Shown here piece by piece: positions 1 to 6,269 of a stretch of 10,130 bases of DNA (position 1 is the first letter of the stretch; the number at the start of each line of letters is the position of its first letter). The notes beneath the pieces are model-generated. The model was not told the DNA's origin, ran no database searches, and worked only from the letters and a program-made list of their open reading frames with translations. Both the position numbers and the translations under genes were made by a program. This DNA is from Actinomycetota bacterium. Its GTDB lineage: Bacteria; Actinomycetota; Actinomycetes; Actinomycetales; Microbacteriaceae. Location: NCBI GenBank assembly GCA_010028615.1, contig RHAS01000020.1, positions 1-10,130 of the forward strand, written 5' to 3'.

Positions 1-785
1 CACTGGCCGCTCCGTTTCTAGAAAAACCAGAAGTAATCCAAGGCGAAGCCGGCTCAAGAAGAGAGCTTATTGGTAAGCCTGGCGTCAAAACTTATGTTTA
101 TCCGCAGAATGAAACCTCGACTGGAGTAGTCACTCCAGTAAAGCGAGTTGCAGCTGACAGCGATGCGATATTTCTAACCGACGCTACCAGTGCCGCTGGC
201 GGAATATACTTCGATGCAAGTCAAACGGACGTTTACTACTTTGCTCCGCAAAAGAATTTTGCCAGTGACGGCGGTTTGTGGCTAGCCCTACTCTCTCCGT
301 TAGCAATTGAACGAGTTGAGAAGATAGCTAAAAGTGATCGATATATTCCAGAGTTTTTATCACTGAAAATTGCTCTTGATAATTCAAGACTGAATCAAAC
401 ACTGAACACCCCGGCTCTGGCTACGCTGTTTTTATTGAACGAGCAGGTGAAATATCTAAATAGTTCAGGTGGTCTGCGCTGGGCAGATCAGCAAACTAAA
501 AAAGCTTCTGCCGTTGTCTATGACTGGATTTCAAGAACGAGTTACGTAGAGTGCTTCGTGGCCGATGAAGCCCACCGTTCTCAGGTTGTAGTAACCATGG
601 ATTTTGATAACAACATAGATGCTGCCGAAATAGCCAAGGTGCTTCGTCAGAACGGGATAGTGGACACCGATCCATATCGAAAGCTTGGACGCAACCAACT
701 ACGGATTGCAACTTTTGTAAACAGTGACCTAGCGGATATAGAGAAACTAACTAAGGCTATCGAGTATGTTGTGGAGCGGCTCTAA
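1..785 (+). CDS. serC: Phosphoserine aminotransferase (PSAT), 5'-truncated by the window edge
   Basis: Makes 3-phosphoserine from 3-phosphohydroxypyruvate and glutamate with PLP, the second step of cytosolic serine synthesis. The reading frame is open from base 3 to the TAA at 783-785, giving 260 residues; actinobacterial PSATs are about 370, so roughly the first 110 are outside the window. The segment YYFAPQKNFASDGGLW carries the expected PLP lysine (residue 84 of the fragment, codon 252-254). Further on are the NTP substrate-loop motif, AHRSQVV with the His-Arg pair that binds substrate phosphate in the family (fragment residues 191-192), and NGIVDTDPYRKLGRNQLRI, typical of the actinobacterial form. 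A TTG at 276 is only an internal Leu codon. The stop overlaps the next start by one base, implying coupled translation. Family assignment is secure; the N-terminal half of the active site cannot be checked. Confidence 0.95.
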   Translation, partial: LAAPFLEKPEVIQGEAGSRRELIGKPGVKTYVYPQNETSTGVVTPVKRVAADSDAIFLTDATSAAGGIYFDASQTDVYYFAPQKNFASDGGLWLALLSPLAIERVEKIAKSDRYIPEFLSLKIALDNSRLNQTLNTPALATLFLLNEQVKYLNSSGGLRWADQQTKKASAVVYDWISRTSYVECFVADEAHRSQVVVTMDFDNNIDAAEIAKVLRQNGIVDTDPYRKLGRNQLRIATFVNSDLADIEKLTKAIEYVVERL

Positions 786-1012
786 TGCGTTGGATAGTTA
801 AGGACTCAGATCGAAAGCCTGATCCAGAACCGATAAGAGGAACTGCCAAAAAGGCAGTAGTAATCGGGATTATCGGCTTTGCTCTGGCACTGCTACTTAT
901 TGTGATTTTCTATGAACAAATCACAAGCCCAAACAAGATCTGGTACCCCTATACCTGTTTAGTTGCTATCGTCCTTGGTATTTTCGCTCTCTTCAAAGTC
1001 AAGGATCGCTAG
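785..1012 (+). CDS. DUF2530 small two-helix membrane protein
   Basis: 75 residues. A charged N-terminus (RWIVKDSDRKPDPEP) is followed by two hydrophobic helices at about 24-43 and 53-70 and a short basic tail, so both ends are probably cytoplasmic. The WxxKDSDRKPDPEP opening, the tryptophan/tyrosine-containing turn and the final ALFKVK(D)R match what I know of DUF2530, a family of small actinobacterial membrane proteins without known function, often found by serC and DUF3027. The ATG overlaps the serC stop (TAATG), so it is probably translated by coupling from serC; no separate Shine-Dalgarno is needed. Its last 54 bases overlap the 3' end of the convergent DUF3027 gene. Function unknown; family call is by recognition and moderately sure. 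Confidence 0.8.
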   Translation: MRWIVKDSDRKPDPEPIRGTAKKAVVIGIIGFALALLLIVIFYEQITSPNKIWYPYTCLVAIVLGIFALFKVKDR

Positions 1013-1426
1013 GTCTTCTGGCTTTTCGTCAGAGCTTTCTAGCTCTTCTAGTTCAGATTGTTTTTCTAACTCCGCCTGCAGTGCCTGATAGTCGGCAAGT
1101 CGGTCAGCCCAGGGAACCCAGTCTGGCGCAAGCAGTGCTTCAGGTCCCGGCTGCAAAACTACTTCGGAAAGAGTTGGTTCTGTTGCTGGGTCAATCTGAT
1201 AAACCAAAACGTTCCAGCGCCATCCTTGATAAGCCTTCAGATTGGCTTCCCAGATAAAGGTGGTTACCCCATCTTCGGTTACTGATTCAACAAATGCGCC
1301 AAGCTCGCCACCAGCAGCACTTTTAGCAGCAACTTCGGCAAATGCTTTTACGTCAAATTTAGCCCGAACGGTTTTGCTGGGCTTTACTAACTTAACAAAT
1401 TTGGGAGTCCGCTTAGGTTTAGCCAT
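959..1426 (-). CDS. DUF3027 family protein, short form with acidic tail
   Basis: 155 residues. The core (about 30-112) has the DUF3027 hallmarks: YQGWRWNVLVY, then SEVVLQPGPEALLAPDWVPWADRL. The first 27 residues are strongly basic (10 Lys/Arg, one acidic residue), while the last 38 hold 16 Asp/Glu against 3 Lys. As I recall them, mycobacterial and streptomycete relatives run to about 250 residues or more and add a Cys-containing C-terminal region; here that is absent and the acidic tail takes its place. The ATG overlaps the stop of the upstream cold-shock gene (TAATG on the minus strand), so the two are very likely one coupled transcript. The 3' end overlaps the convergent DUF2530 gene. Function is unknown; the link with a cold-shock protein and the charged ends suggest, without proving, nucleic-acid or ribonucleoprotein work. 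Confidence 0.82.
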   Translation of the reverse strand: MAKPKRTPKFVKLVKPSKTVRAKFDVKAFAEVAAKSAAGGELGAFVESVTEDGVTTFIWEANLKAYQGWRWNVLVYQIDPATEPTLSEVVLQPGPEALLAPDWVPWADRLADYQALQAELEKQSELEELESSDEKPEDLAILDFEESENTKDDSN

Positions 1427-1821
1427 TAGCTTTTCAATTGGTCAGCTAAAGTGCGAAGCAGTCGGGCTAGTTTGTCCGCGCTTGCCCCCTCTGGTAGCCG
1501 ACCGTGCTCGATGCCCGGGCGAATGTTATCCAAAGCAGCAATTAGTCCCTCTACCAAAATCACCAGATCTTCATTTTTCATTCTGGTTGCGGCGCGTTGC
1601 TTTTTCTCTAAGCTCTCTGGAACTTCCAAAACTCTAAGCGTTAGCACCTGAGCGCCACGCTTAGAATCCACCACGCTGTATTCAATTCTGCTGCCTGGCT
1701 TAATATCGGTCATGCCATCGGGCAGGTTCGTCACATGGAGAAAGGCTTCTGTCCCCTCATCGGATTGGACGAAGCCGAAGCCTTTGACTGGGTCAAAGAA
1801 CTTTACGTGTCCTGTTGGCAT
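1426..1821 (-). CDS. Cold-shock domain protein with C-terminal extension (mycobacterial CspB-like)
   Basis: 131 residues. An OB-fold cold-shock domain occupies about 1-66: MPTGHVKFFDPVKGFGFV gives RNP1 (KGFGFV, 13-18) and AFLHVTNL (26-33) gives an RNP2-like strand, so it should bind single-stranded RNA or DNA in the cytoplasm. Residues 67-131 form a predicted helical extension with GRLPEGASADKLARLLRTLA, resembling the tail of the longer actinobacterial protein (M. tuberculosis CspB, Rv0871) rather than a 67-residue CspA. The frame is open upstream to 2094, but the ATG at 1821 is preferred: MPTG is the family start and an AAGAGGT lies four bases before it. It leads a two-gene minus-strand operon with DUF3027 and is divergent from the small membrane protein at 1883. 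Confidence 0.9.
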   Translation of the reverse strand: MPTGHVKFFDPVKGFGFVQSDEGTEAFLHVTNLPDGMTDIKPGSRIEYSVVDSKRGAQVLTLRVLEVPESLEKKQRAATRMKNEDLVILVEGLIAALDNIRPGIEHGRLPEGASADKLARLLRTLADQLKS

Positions 1822-1825
1822 AATT

Positions 1826-1832
1826 ACCTCTT
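1826..1832 (-). promoter_or_regulatory. Shine-Dalgarno fixing the cold-shock gene start
   Basis: Read on the minus strand this is AAGAGGT followed by AATT and the ATG at 1821. It is the best ribosome-binding site in the open frame upstream and supports the MPTG start over the in-frame ATG at 1836 or the far upstream ones. Confidence 0.7.
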
Positions 1833-1870
1833 TCATTGCCGCACCCTTCATTTTACTTGGCTGGAGCAAG

Positions 1871-1882
1871 TATTCTAAAAGG
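1871..1882. promoter_or_regulatory. Possible overlapping divergent -10 elements (leaderless promoter on + strand)
   Basis: The 61-bp gap between divergent genes must hold both promoters. On the plus strand TATTCT (1871-1876) ends six bases before the ATG at 1883, the layout of an actinobacterial leaderless promoter (TAnnnT placed so that transcription begins at or near the start codon). On the minus strand the same bases read TAGAAT (1877-1872), five of six to TATAAT, which would give the cold-shock gene a leader of about 40 bases. No convincing -35 is visible for either direction. Inference from spacing and consensus only. Confidence 0.4.
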
Positions 1883-2119
1883 ATGACCAATAACAATCGT
1901 GATTCCAGCCGCCTAGAGAGTATTTTGGCCTTCGGCTTCATTGGCTCTGTAATCGTAAGTGTTCTAGCGGTTCTGATCATCCTGCTCTCGGCTTTCACCG
2001 AGTATAAATTCATGCCCGAGGGGCTAGGTCTGGTGCCGATGCTAGGGTTACCTTTCGGATTTCTCTGCCTGGTCGGTGTATTGATTCTCAGCAACAGGCG
2101 GAAAAGGAAAAGTAACTAG
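1883..2119 (+). CDS. Small two-helix membrane protein, function unknown
   Basis: 78 residues: a polar N-terminus (MTNNNRDSSRLE), hydrophobic helices at about 14-37 and 48-70 joined by a short loop with FMPEGLG, and a basic end (NRRKRKSN). The positive tail argues for both ends inside. I do not recognise a named family; small proteins of this shape occur near cold-shock or helicase genes in Microbacteriaceae and are sometimes misleadingly labelled as transporter components. The frame is open back to 1712, but that part is antisense to the cold-shock gene and not protein-like, so the ATG at 1883 is chosen. AAAAGG abuts the ATG with no spacer, too close for a normal Shine-Dalgarno, and a TATTCT lies six bases upstream, so a leaderless mRNA is plausible. 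The next gene starts four bases after its stop. Confidence 0.75.
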   Translation: MTNNNRDSSRLESILAFGFIGSVIVSVLAVLIILLSAFTEYKFMPEGLGLVPMLGLPFGFLCLVGVLILSNRRKRKSN

Positions 2120-2123
2120 ATAG

Positions 2124-3872
2124 ATGTCAGAAGTTCTGGAGATAGCCAAAGAGCTAGCCAAATCCAGTGATGCGGAGCTAGAGCGCATCATCGGCATCAG
2201 GCTAATGCCCTCAGCTAATTTCAAAGACTTTTTTGACTTTGCTGCAGCACTGGTAAAACCACAGAACCTAAAAGGAGCGGTAGCCGGTCTAACCGCTGCG
2301 CAAATAATTGCTCTGAATAACCTGCTTGAGGGCAAGACAAAGGCAGCTGACAAGTCCCAATTGGAAGTGCTCACCAAGCTCTATCTAGTGCAGAAAACGG
2401 CTAAAGGATACAAACCCTATCCCAGTGCAACTGAAACTTTCCGACTGTTAGTCACTAAGAAACTATTAGGGCAACTAGAAAGTCAAAATTCTGATCTAGA
2501 CAATTATTTCGAGGTCAAAACGGCAGATATTGATCCGCTAGCCGGGGTTGGTGCTTTTGAAACTGTTCAAGCGCTCACCGAGCTAGTCATCGAATTAGAA
2601 CACCGCTACGTCCCTGAAGTTGGCCGTGGTGAAGTTGGGGTTGTTGAGTTGCGTCGGCTGGCTAATTTTCTTGGCCGAGAAGTCGACTACGCCAGATCGC
2701 TCTACAGCCTTGCCCAGATTGCTGGCCTAGTGGTCCTTCATCAAAAACGCTGGCGAGTGGGTAAAGAGTACTCGGTGTGGTTGGAAAGTGAACCGGCGAA
2801 GCGCTGGTTGAGCCTAGCTAGCAATTGGCTAAAACTTTTAGGCCCAGAATCAGCAAGAGAGCTCGCCGGTGAGACCAATCTAACTCAGGCAATTGTTAAG
2901 AATTTCCCGCTAGCTAATCAAGGCATCGCCTCACACATGGCCAATTTAGTTTCTCTCGCCGAGCTGATCGGTCTAACTGCAAATAACCAGGTGGCCAGCT
3001 GGTATAAACCTTTGATGCAAGGCGAATTCGCTACAGCTCAAAAACTAATAGCTAAAGCATTACCTTCGGTTCAAAACAAACTCATTTTGCAAGCCGACCT
3101 GACACTTATTTCCACAGGCCCCCTAGATACCAAGACGGAACTGACCTTGAGGCGTTTTGTTGATATTGAAAAAATCGGAGTTGCCTCTAGTTACCGAATG
3201 AGCGCTCTTAGCCTGAGCTACGGAATGGAAACGGGACTTTCGGAAACTGACATTAGAACTTTTCTTCTGGAACTAACCGGTAAAGATTTGCCACAACCGG
3301 TTGACTATCTAATTCGTGAAACTGCTAAGCGATTTGGCCGCCTTAGTTTGCGTCAAGTAGCTCAGGGAACAGTCCTGGAATCAAAAGATAAGGTATTGCT
3401 CACTGCAATTTTGAATGACAGCGAATTAAAAGCGCTTAGCTTCAAGGTTGATTCAGATAATACTTTGATAACCAATTTCGATCAGGAGTTGGTCTACTAC
3501 CAGATGCGAGAAAATAAATACCCTGCTGTTGCACTAAACAAAGATGGCCAGATTATTACCAGTTGGTTGGCCGAGCAAGGATTCATGCAGAAGCCAGCCG
3601 GGCACTGCGTAGCAGATGACATTAGGCGTTGGCGGGAACACGATAAGCGCATGGGTGAAAATCCACTTGGCGATGACATTATTCGAACTCTTGAATTAGC
3701 TATAAAGAACAAGGGAACAGTCCGGGTAACCGTAACCGATAAAAAGATCACCAAAGACTTCGTAGTTGAACCAACTGGATTAGCCAACGGAAGATTACGG
3801 GCTAAAGATAAACAAGCCGATTGCGAAAGAGTGCTCCCGCTGGCTAGTATCACCAGCGTTGCCATAGGCTAA
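2124..3872 (+). CDS. Helicase-associated protein (PF13625-type domain), XPB partner gene
   Basis: 582 residues. The N-terminal half is mostly helical, opening with a segment (about 31-70, FKDFFDFAAALVKPQNL...) typical of actinobacterial helicase-associated proteins. Residues about 319-440 are the helicase C-3/XPB-N-like domain: LILQADLT at 320, SYRMS at 356, and IRETAKRFGRLSLR ending at 410. These match residues 6, 45 and 99 of the neighbouring helicase with nearly the same spacing. Residues about 515-582 (a helix, short strands, VVEPTGLANGRLRAKDK, and LASITSVAIG) look like a degenerate WYL-type beta domain. There is no Walker A or DEAD box, so it is not itself a helicase. It lies 4 bp after one gene and 4 bp before xpb, the same pairing as M. 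tuberculosis Rv0862c-Rv0861c; that homologue is longer (about 750 residues from memory). Role unknown, probably a partner or regulator of XPB. No good Shine-Dalgarno precedes the ATG. Confidence 0.85.
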   Translation: MSEVLEIAKELAKSSDAELERIIGIRLMPSANFKDFFDFAAALVKPQNLKGAVAGLTAAQIIALNNLLEGKTKAADKSQLEVLTKLYLVQKTAKGYKPYPSATETFRLLVTKKLLGQLESQNSDLDNYFEVKTADIDPLAGVGAFETVQALTELVIELEHRYVPEVGRGEVGVVELRRLANFLGREVDYARSLYSLAQIAGLVVLHQKRWRVGKEYSVWLESEPAKRWLSLASNWLKLLGPESARELAGETNLTQAIVKNFPLANQGIASHMANLVSLAELIGLTANNQVASWYKPLMQGEFATAQKLIAKALPSVQNKLILQADLTLISTGPLDTKTELTLRRFVDIEKIGVASSYRMSALSLSYGMETGLSETDIRTFLLELTGKDLPQPVDYLIRETAKRFGRLSLRQVAQGTVLESKDKVLLTAILNDSELKALSFKVDSDNTLITNFDQELVYYQMRENKYPAVALNKDGQIITSWLAEQGFMQKPAGHCVADDIRRWREHDKRMGENPLGDDIIRTLELAIKNKGTVRVTVTDKKITKDFVVEPTGLANGRLRAKDKQADCERVLPLASITSVAIG

Positions 3873-3876
3873 AAGG

Positions 3877-5511
3877 ATGTCTAAAGGCCCGCTAATCGTG
3901 CAGAGCGATAAAACTGCTCTGCTGGAAACAGATCACTGGCAAGCAGCAGATGCCAGGCATGAATTAGCAGTATTCGCCGAATTAGAACGTGCACCAGAAC
4001 ATATTCATACCTACCGAATTACCAAATTAGGACTCTGGAACGCAAGAGCCGCAGGCCACGGTAGCGACTTTGTCTTAGGGGTCCTCGATCGTTATGCCAA
4101 ATTCCCGGTACCCACAAGCATCAGGGTGGATATCGAGCAAACCATGGCTCGCTACGGAAAACTTGTCATTCGTAAAAATAGCGAAGGTAAGTTAGAGCTC
4201 TACTCGGCCGAACCATCAGTGCTACTTCAGGTAATCCAGAATCGTAAAGTTCGAGAACTACTAATCGATCGCAGCGATGAAAACTCTTGGCTGATTGCTG
4301 AGTGGGCTCGCGGTCAGATAAAGCAGGAACTACTCAAACTCGGTTGGCCAGCTGAAGATCTAGCTGGTTTTGCTCCTGGTAAAGCTCATGAAATCGCACT
4401 GGATAATTCCGGCTGGTCGCTAAGAAATTATCAGGAGCAGGCGGTAAGCCGATTCTGGGAAGGTGGCTCCGGTGTTGTCGTACTTCCCTGCGGTGCTGGA
4501 AAGACTTTAGTCGGAGCGGCAACCATGGCGGTTGCTAAAACTAATACCTTGATTTTGGTTACCAACACTGTTTCAGCAAGACAGTGGAAAGCAGAGTTAC
4601 TAAAAAGAACCTCCCTTACTGAGGAAGAGATCGGTGAATACAGCGGTTCAGTGAAACAGGTCGCTCCGATAACAATTGCTACCTACCAAATCCTCACCAC
4701 AAAAAAACAGGGCGAGTATTCCCATCTGGCACTACTAAATAACAGTGACTGGGGTTTGATTATCTACGATGAGGTTCATCTTTTACCAGCTCCGATATTT
4801 AAGATGACTGCAGATCTGCAGGCTAGAAGAAGGTTGGGTCTTACCGCCACTTTGGTAAGAGAAGATGGCAAGGAGGGCGATGTCTTTTCTCTTATCGGAC
4901 CAAAGAGATTTGATGCTCCCTGGAAAGAAATAGAAGAGCAAGGATATATTGCTCCAGCTAAATGTTTTGAGGTCAGAATTGATCTTCCTGAAGAACAGCT
5001 AATGGAATATGCGATTGCCGATACCGAGGATAAATACCGATTGGCGGCAACCTCAGCGATGAAAATTCCGGTGATTAGAAAAATCCTGGCTAAACACCCG
5101 ACCGAGCCAACATTGGTAATTGGTCAATACCTAGATCAACTGCATGAGGTTGCAGAAAATCTCGGGGCTGATCTAATTACCGGAGACACCCCAGTTGATT
5201 CCAGAGAAAAGCTATTCGCCGATTTCCGTGAGGGCAGAATTTCGGTTCTAGTGGTTTCCAAAGTGGCTAATTTCTCGGTCGATTTACCAGAAGCTTCGCT
5301 TGCCATCCAGATATCCGGTTCTTTCGGTTCTCGCCAAGAGGAGGCTCAGCGGCTTGGGCGGCTACTTAGACCTAAGCAAGATGGCCGTTCTGCCAGTTTC
5401 TTTACTTTGATTACCCGAGACACCGTGGATCAGGATTTTGCCCAGAATCGGCAGCGTTTTCTGGCCGAACAGGGTTATGCCTATGAAATCCTCGATGTTG
5501 AGGATATTTAA
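3877..5511 (+). CDS. XPB/ERCC3-type DNA helicase (superfamily 2)
   Basis: 544 residues, the length of bacterial XPB (M. tuberculosis Ercc3, Rv0861c). This family unwinds DNA 3'-to-5' using ATP and is thought to act in repair. Residues 5-135 are the helicase-associated N-terminal domain (GPLIVQSDKTALLE, HTYRITKLGLWNARAAGH). RecA-like domain 1 follows: Q motif near NYQEQAV (185-190), Walker A LPCGAGKT (203-210), DEVH box (298-301), TAT (323-325), and the XPB-specific RED triad at 328-330. RecA-like domain 2 has LVIGQYLDQL (413-422) and motif VI QEEAQRLGRLLRPK (487-500) with the arginine fingers. All catalytic motifs are intact. MSKGPLIVQSD is the usual family start. It lies 4 bp after its partner gene, so co-transcription is likely, although TAGGCT six bases before the ATG could be an internal leaderless promoter. 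Confidence 0.95.
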   Translation: MSKGPLIVQSDKTALLETDHWQAADARHELAVFAELERAPEHIHTYRITKLGLWNARAAGHGSDFVLGVLDRYAKFPVPTSIRVDIEQTMARYGKLVIRKNSEGKLELYSAEPSVLLQVIQNRKVRELLIDRSDENSWLIAEWARGQIKQELLKLGWPAEDLAGFAPGKAHEIALDNSGWSLRNYQEQAVSRFWEGGSGVVVLPCGAGKTLVGAATMAVAKTNTLILVTNTVSARQWKAELLKRTSLTEEEIGEYSGSVKQVAPITIATYQILTTKKQGEYSHLALLNNSDWGLIIYDEVHLLPAPIFKMTADLQARRRLGLTATLVREDGKEGDVFSLIGPKRFDAPWKEIEEQGYIAPAKCFEVRIDLPEEQLMEYAIADTEDKYRLAATSAMKIPVIRKILAKHPTEPTLVIGQYLDQLHEVAENLGADLITGDTPVDSREKLFADFREGRISVLVVSKVANFSVDLPEASLAIQISGSFGSRQEEAQRLGRLLRPKQDGRSASFFTLITRDTVDQDFAQNRQRFLAEQGYAYEILDVEDI

Positions 5512-5512
5512 C

Positions 5513-5563
5513 TCACAGGTAACACTCAGGCTAAACTCAGTCTTTAGTTAGGCAGCACTGAAA
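5513..5563. repeat. Five heptamers at exact 11-bp period, candidate operator of the response regulator
   Basis: The gap between xpb and the response-regulator gene reads as heptamers separated by four bases: TCACAGG (5513), ACTCAGG (5524), ACTCAGT (5535), AGTTAGG (5546) and ACTGAAA (5557). The middle two agree at six of seven positions; the last two are weaker. The fifth base is A in all five, and four of five share the first base (A), second (C), third (T) and sixth (G). Direct repeats in 11-bp phase are how OmpR/PhoB-family regulators bind, and mycobacterial PhoP is known to use TCACAGC-N4 repeats, close to the first unit here. Autoregulation is the simplest reading. No clear -35/-10 pair is visible in the gap. 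Confidence 0.55.
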
Positions 5564-5573
5564 GATTTGAGCC

Positions 5574-6269
5574 ATGAAAACACCACGCGTACTCATCGTC
5601 GATGACGAGAAGAACATCAGAGATCTACTCGAAGCTGGTTTGAAATTTGCTGGCTTCAGCGTTTACTCAGTCGGCACCGGAGCCGAAGCCGTTAGCGTAG
5701 CCGAGAAAGCCAAGCCAGATATTTTGGTTCTCGATGTCATGCTTCCAGACCAGTCTGGTTTCTCAGTAACCACGAAATTAAGATCAATGCAGATTGATGT
5801 CCCGGTGCTTTTCCTATCCGCCCGTGATGACCGCAGCGATAAGGTCACAGGTCTTACCGTCGGTGGCGATGACTACATGACCAAGCCATTTTCCATTGAC
5901 GAAGTGATTGCCAGAATCAATGCAATTTTGCGAAGAACCAAGAAACAGGAAGCCGAAGATAGCATTCTTGAAGTTGGCGAGATTCGCATCAACCAGGATG
6001 CCCATGAAGTATTTGTAAACGGAAAAGAGATAGAACTATCCCCTACCGAATACAAGCTCCTTCGATTCCTGATGACCAACGCGAACAGGGTAATGAGTAA
6101 AGATCAGATCTTGGATCATGTTTGGGAATACGACTTCAACGGTGAGCAGGGAATTGTCGAAAGCTATGTATCTTATCTACGCAAGAAGATTGATCCGCTG
6201 AGCAAAAACCAACTTATCCAAACTAAGCGTGGCGTCGGCTACATGTTCAGAACTTATAAGAACGACTAA
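5574..6269 (+). CDS. OmpR-family response regulator, PhoP-like
   Basis: 231 residues. The receiver domain (1-120) has the acidic pair D10-D11, phosphoacceptor D54 (LVLDVMLP), S82 at the switch position and K104 (YMTKPF). A winged-helix DNA-binding domain (about 130-228) follows, with LSPTEYKLLRFL, DHVWEYDFNGEQGIVESYVSYLRKKID and the terminal TKRGVGYMFR hairpin. The receiver start (LLEAGLKFAGFSVYSV) and the LSPTE...DHVW.YDF...VESYVSYLR.KID stretch are closer to M. tuberculosis PhoP than to other OmpR types I can recall, so PhoP-like is my call, without implying the same stimulus. The ATG at 5574 has only a poor Shine-Dalgarno. The stop overlaps the kinase start (TAATG), which should couple the two products. 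The upstream gap carries phased repeats that it may bind itself. Confidence 0.93.
   Translation: MKTPRVLIVDDEKNIRDLLEAGLKFAGFSVYSVGTGAEAVSVAEKAKPDILVLDVMLPDQSGFSVTTKLRSMQIDVPVLFLSARDDRSDKVTGLTVGGDDYMTKPFSIDEVIARINAILRRTKKQEAEDSILEVGEIRINQDAHEVFVNGKEIELSPTEYKLLRFLMTNANRVMSKDQILDHVWEYDFNGEQGIVESYVSYLRKKIDPLSKNQLIQTKRGVGYMFRTYKND

Noticed and set aside
276..785. Separate 169-residue gene starting at TTG 276
   Set aside because: The frame is open to the window edge and upstream residues, including the PLP lysine, belong to the same phosphoserine aminotransferase.
1712..1882. Longer N-terminus for the small membrane protein
   Set aside because: It lies opposite the cold-shock coding sequence, and the protein only becomes membrane-like after the ATG at 1883.
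1822..2094. N-terminal extension of 91 residues on the extended cold-shock protein
   Set aside because: It is antisense to the small membrane protein gene, is not family-like, and a good Shine-Dalgarno marks the ATG at 1821.
3497..3865. 122-residue minus-strand frame in the helicase-associated gene
   Set aside because: No ribosome-binding site or recognisable domain; the plus-strand protein is continuous and family-like there.
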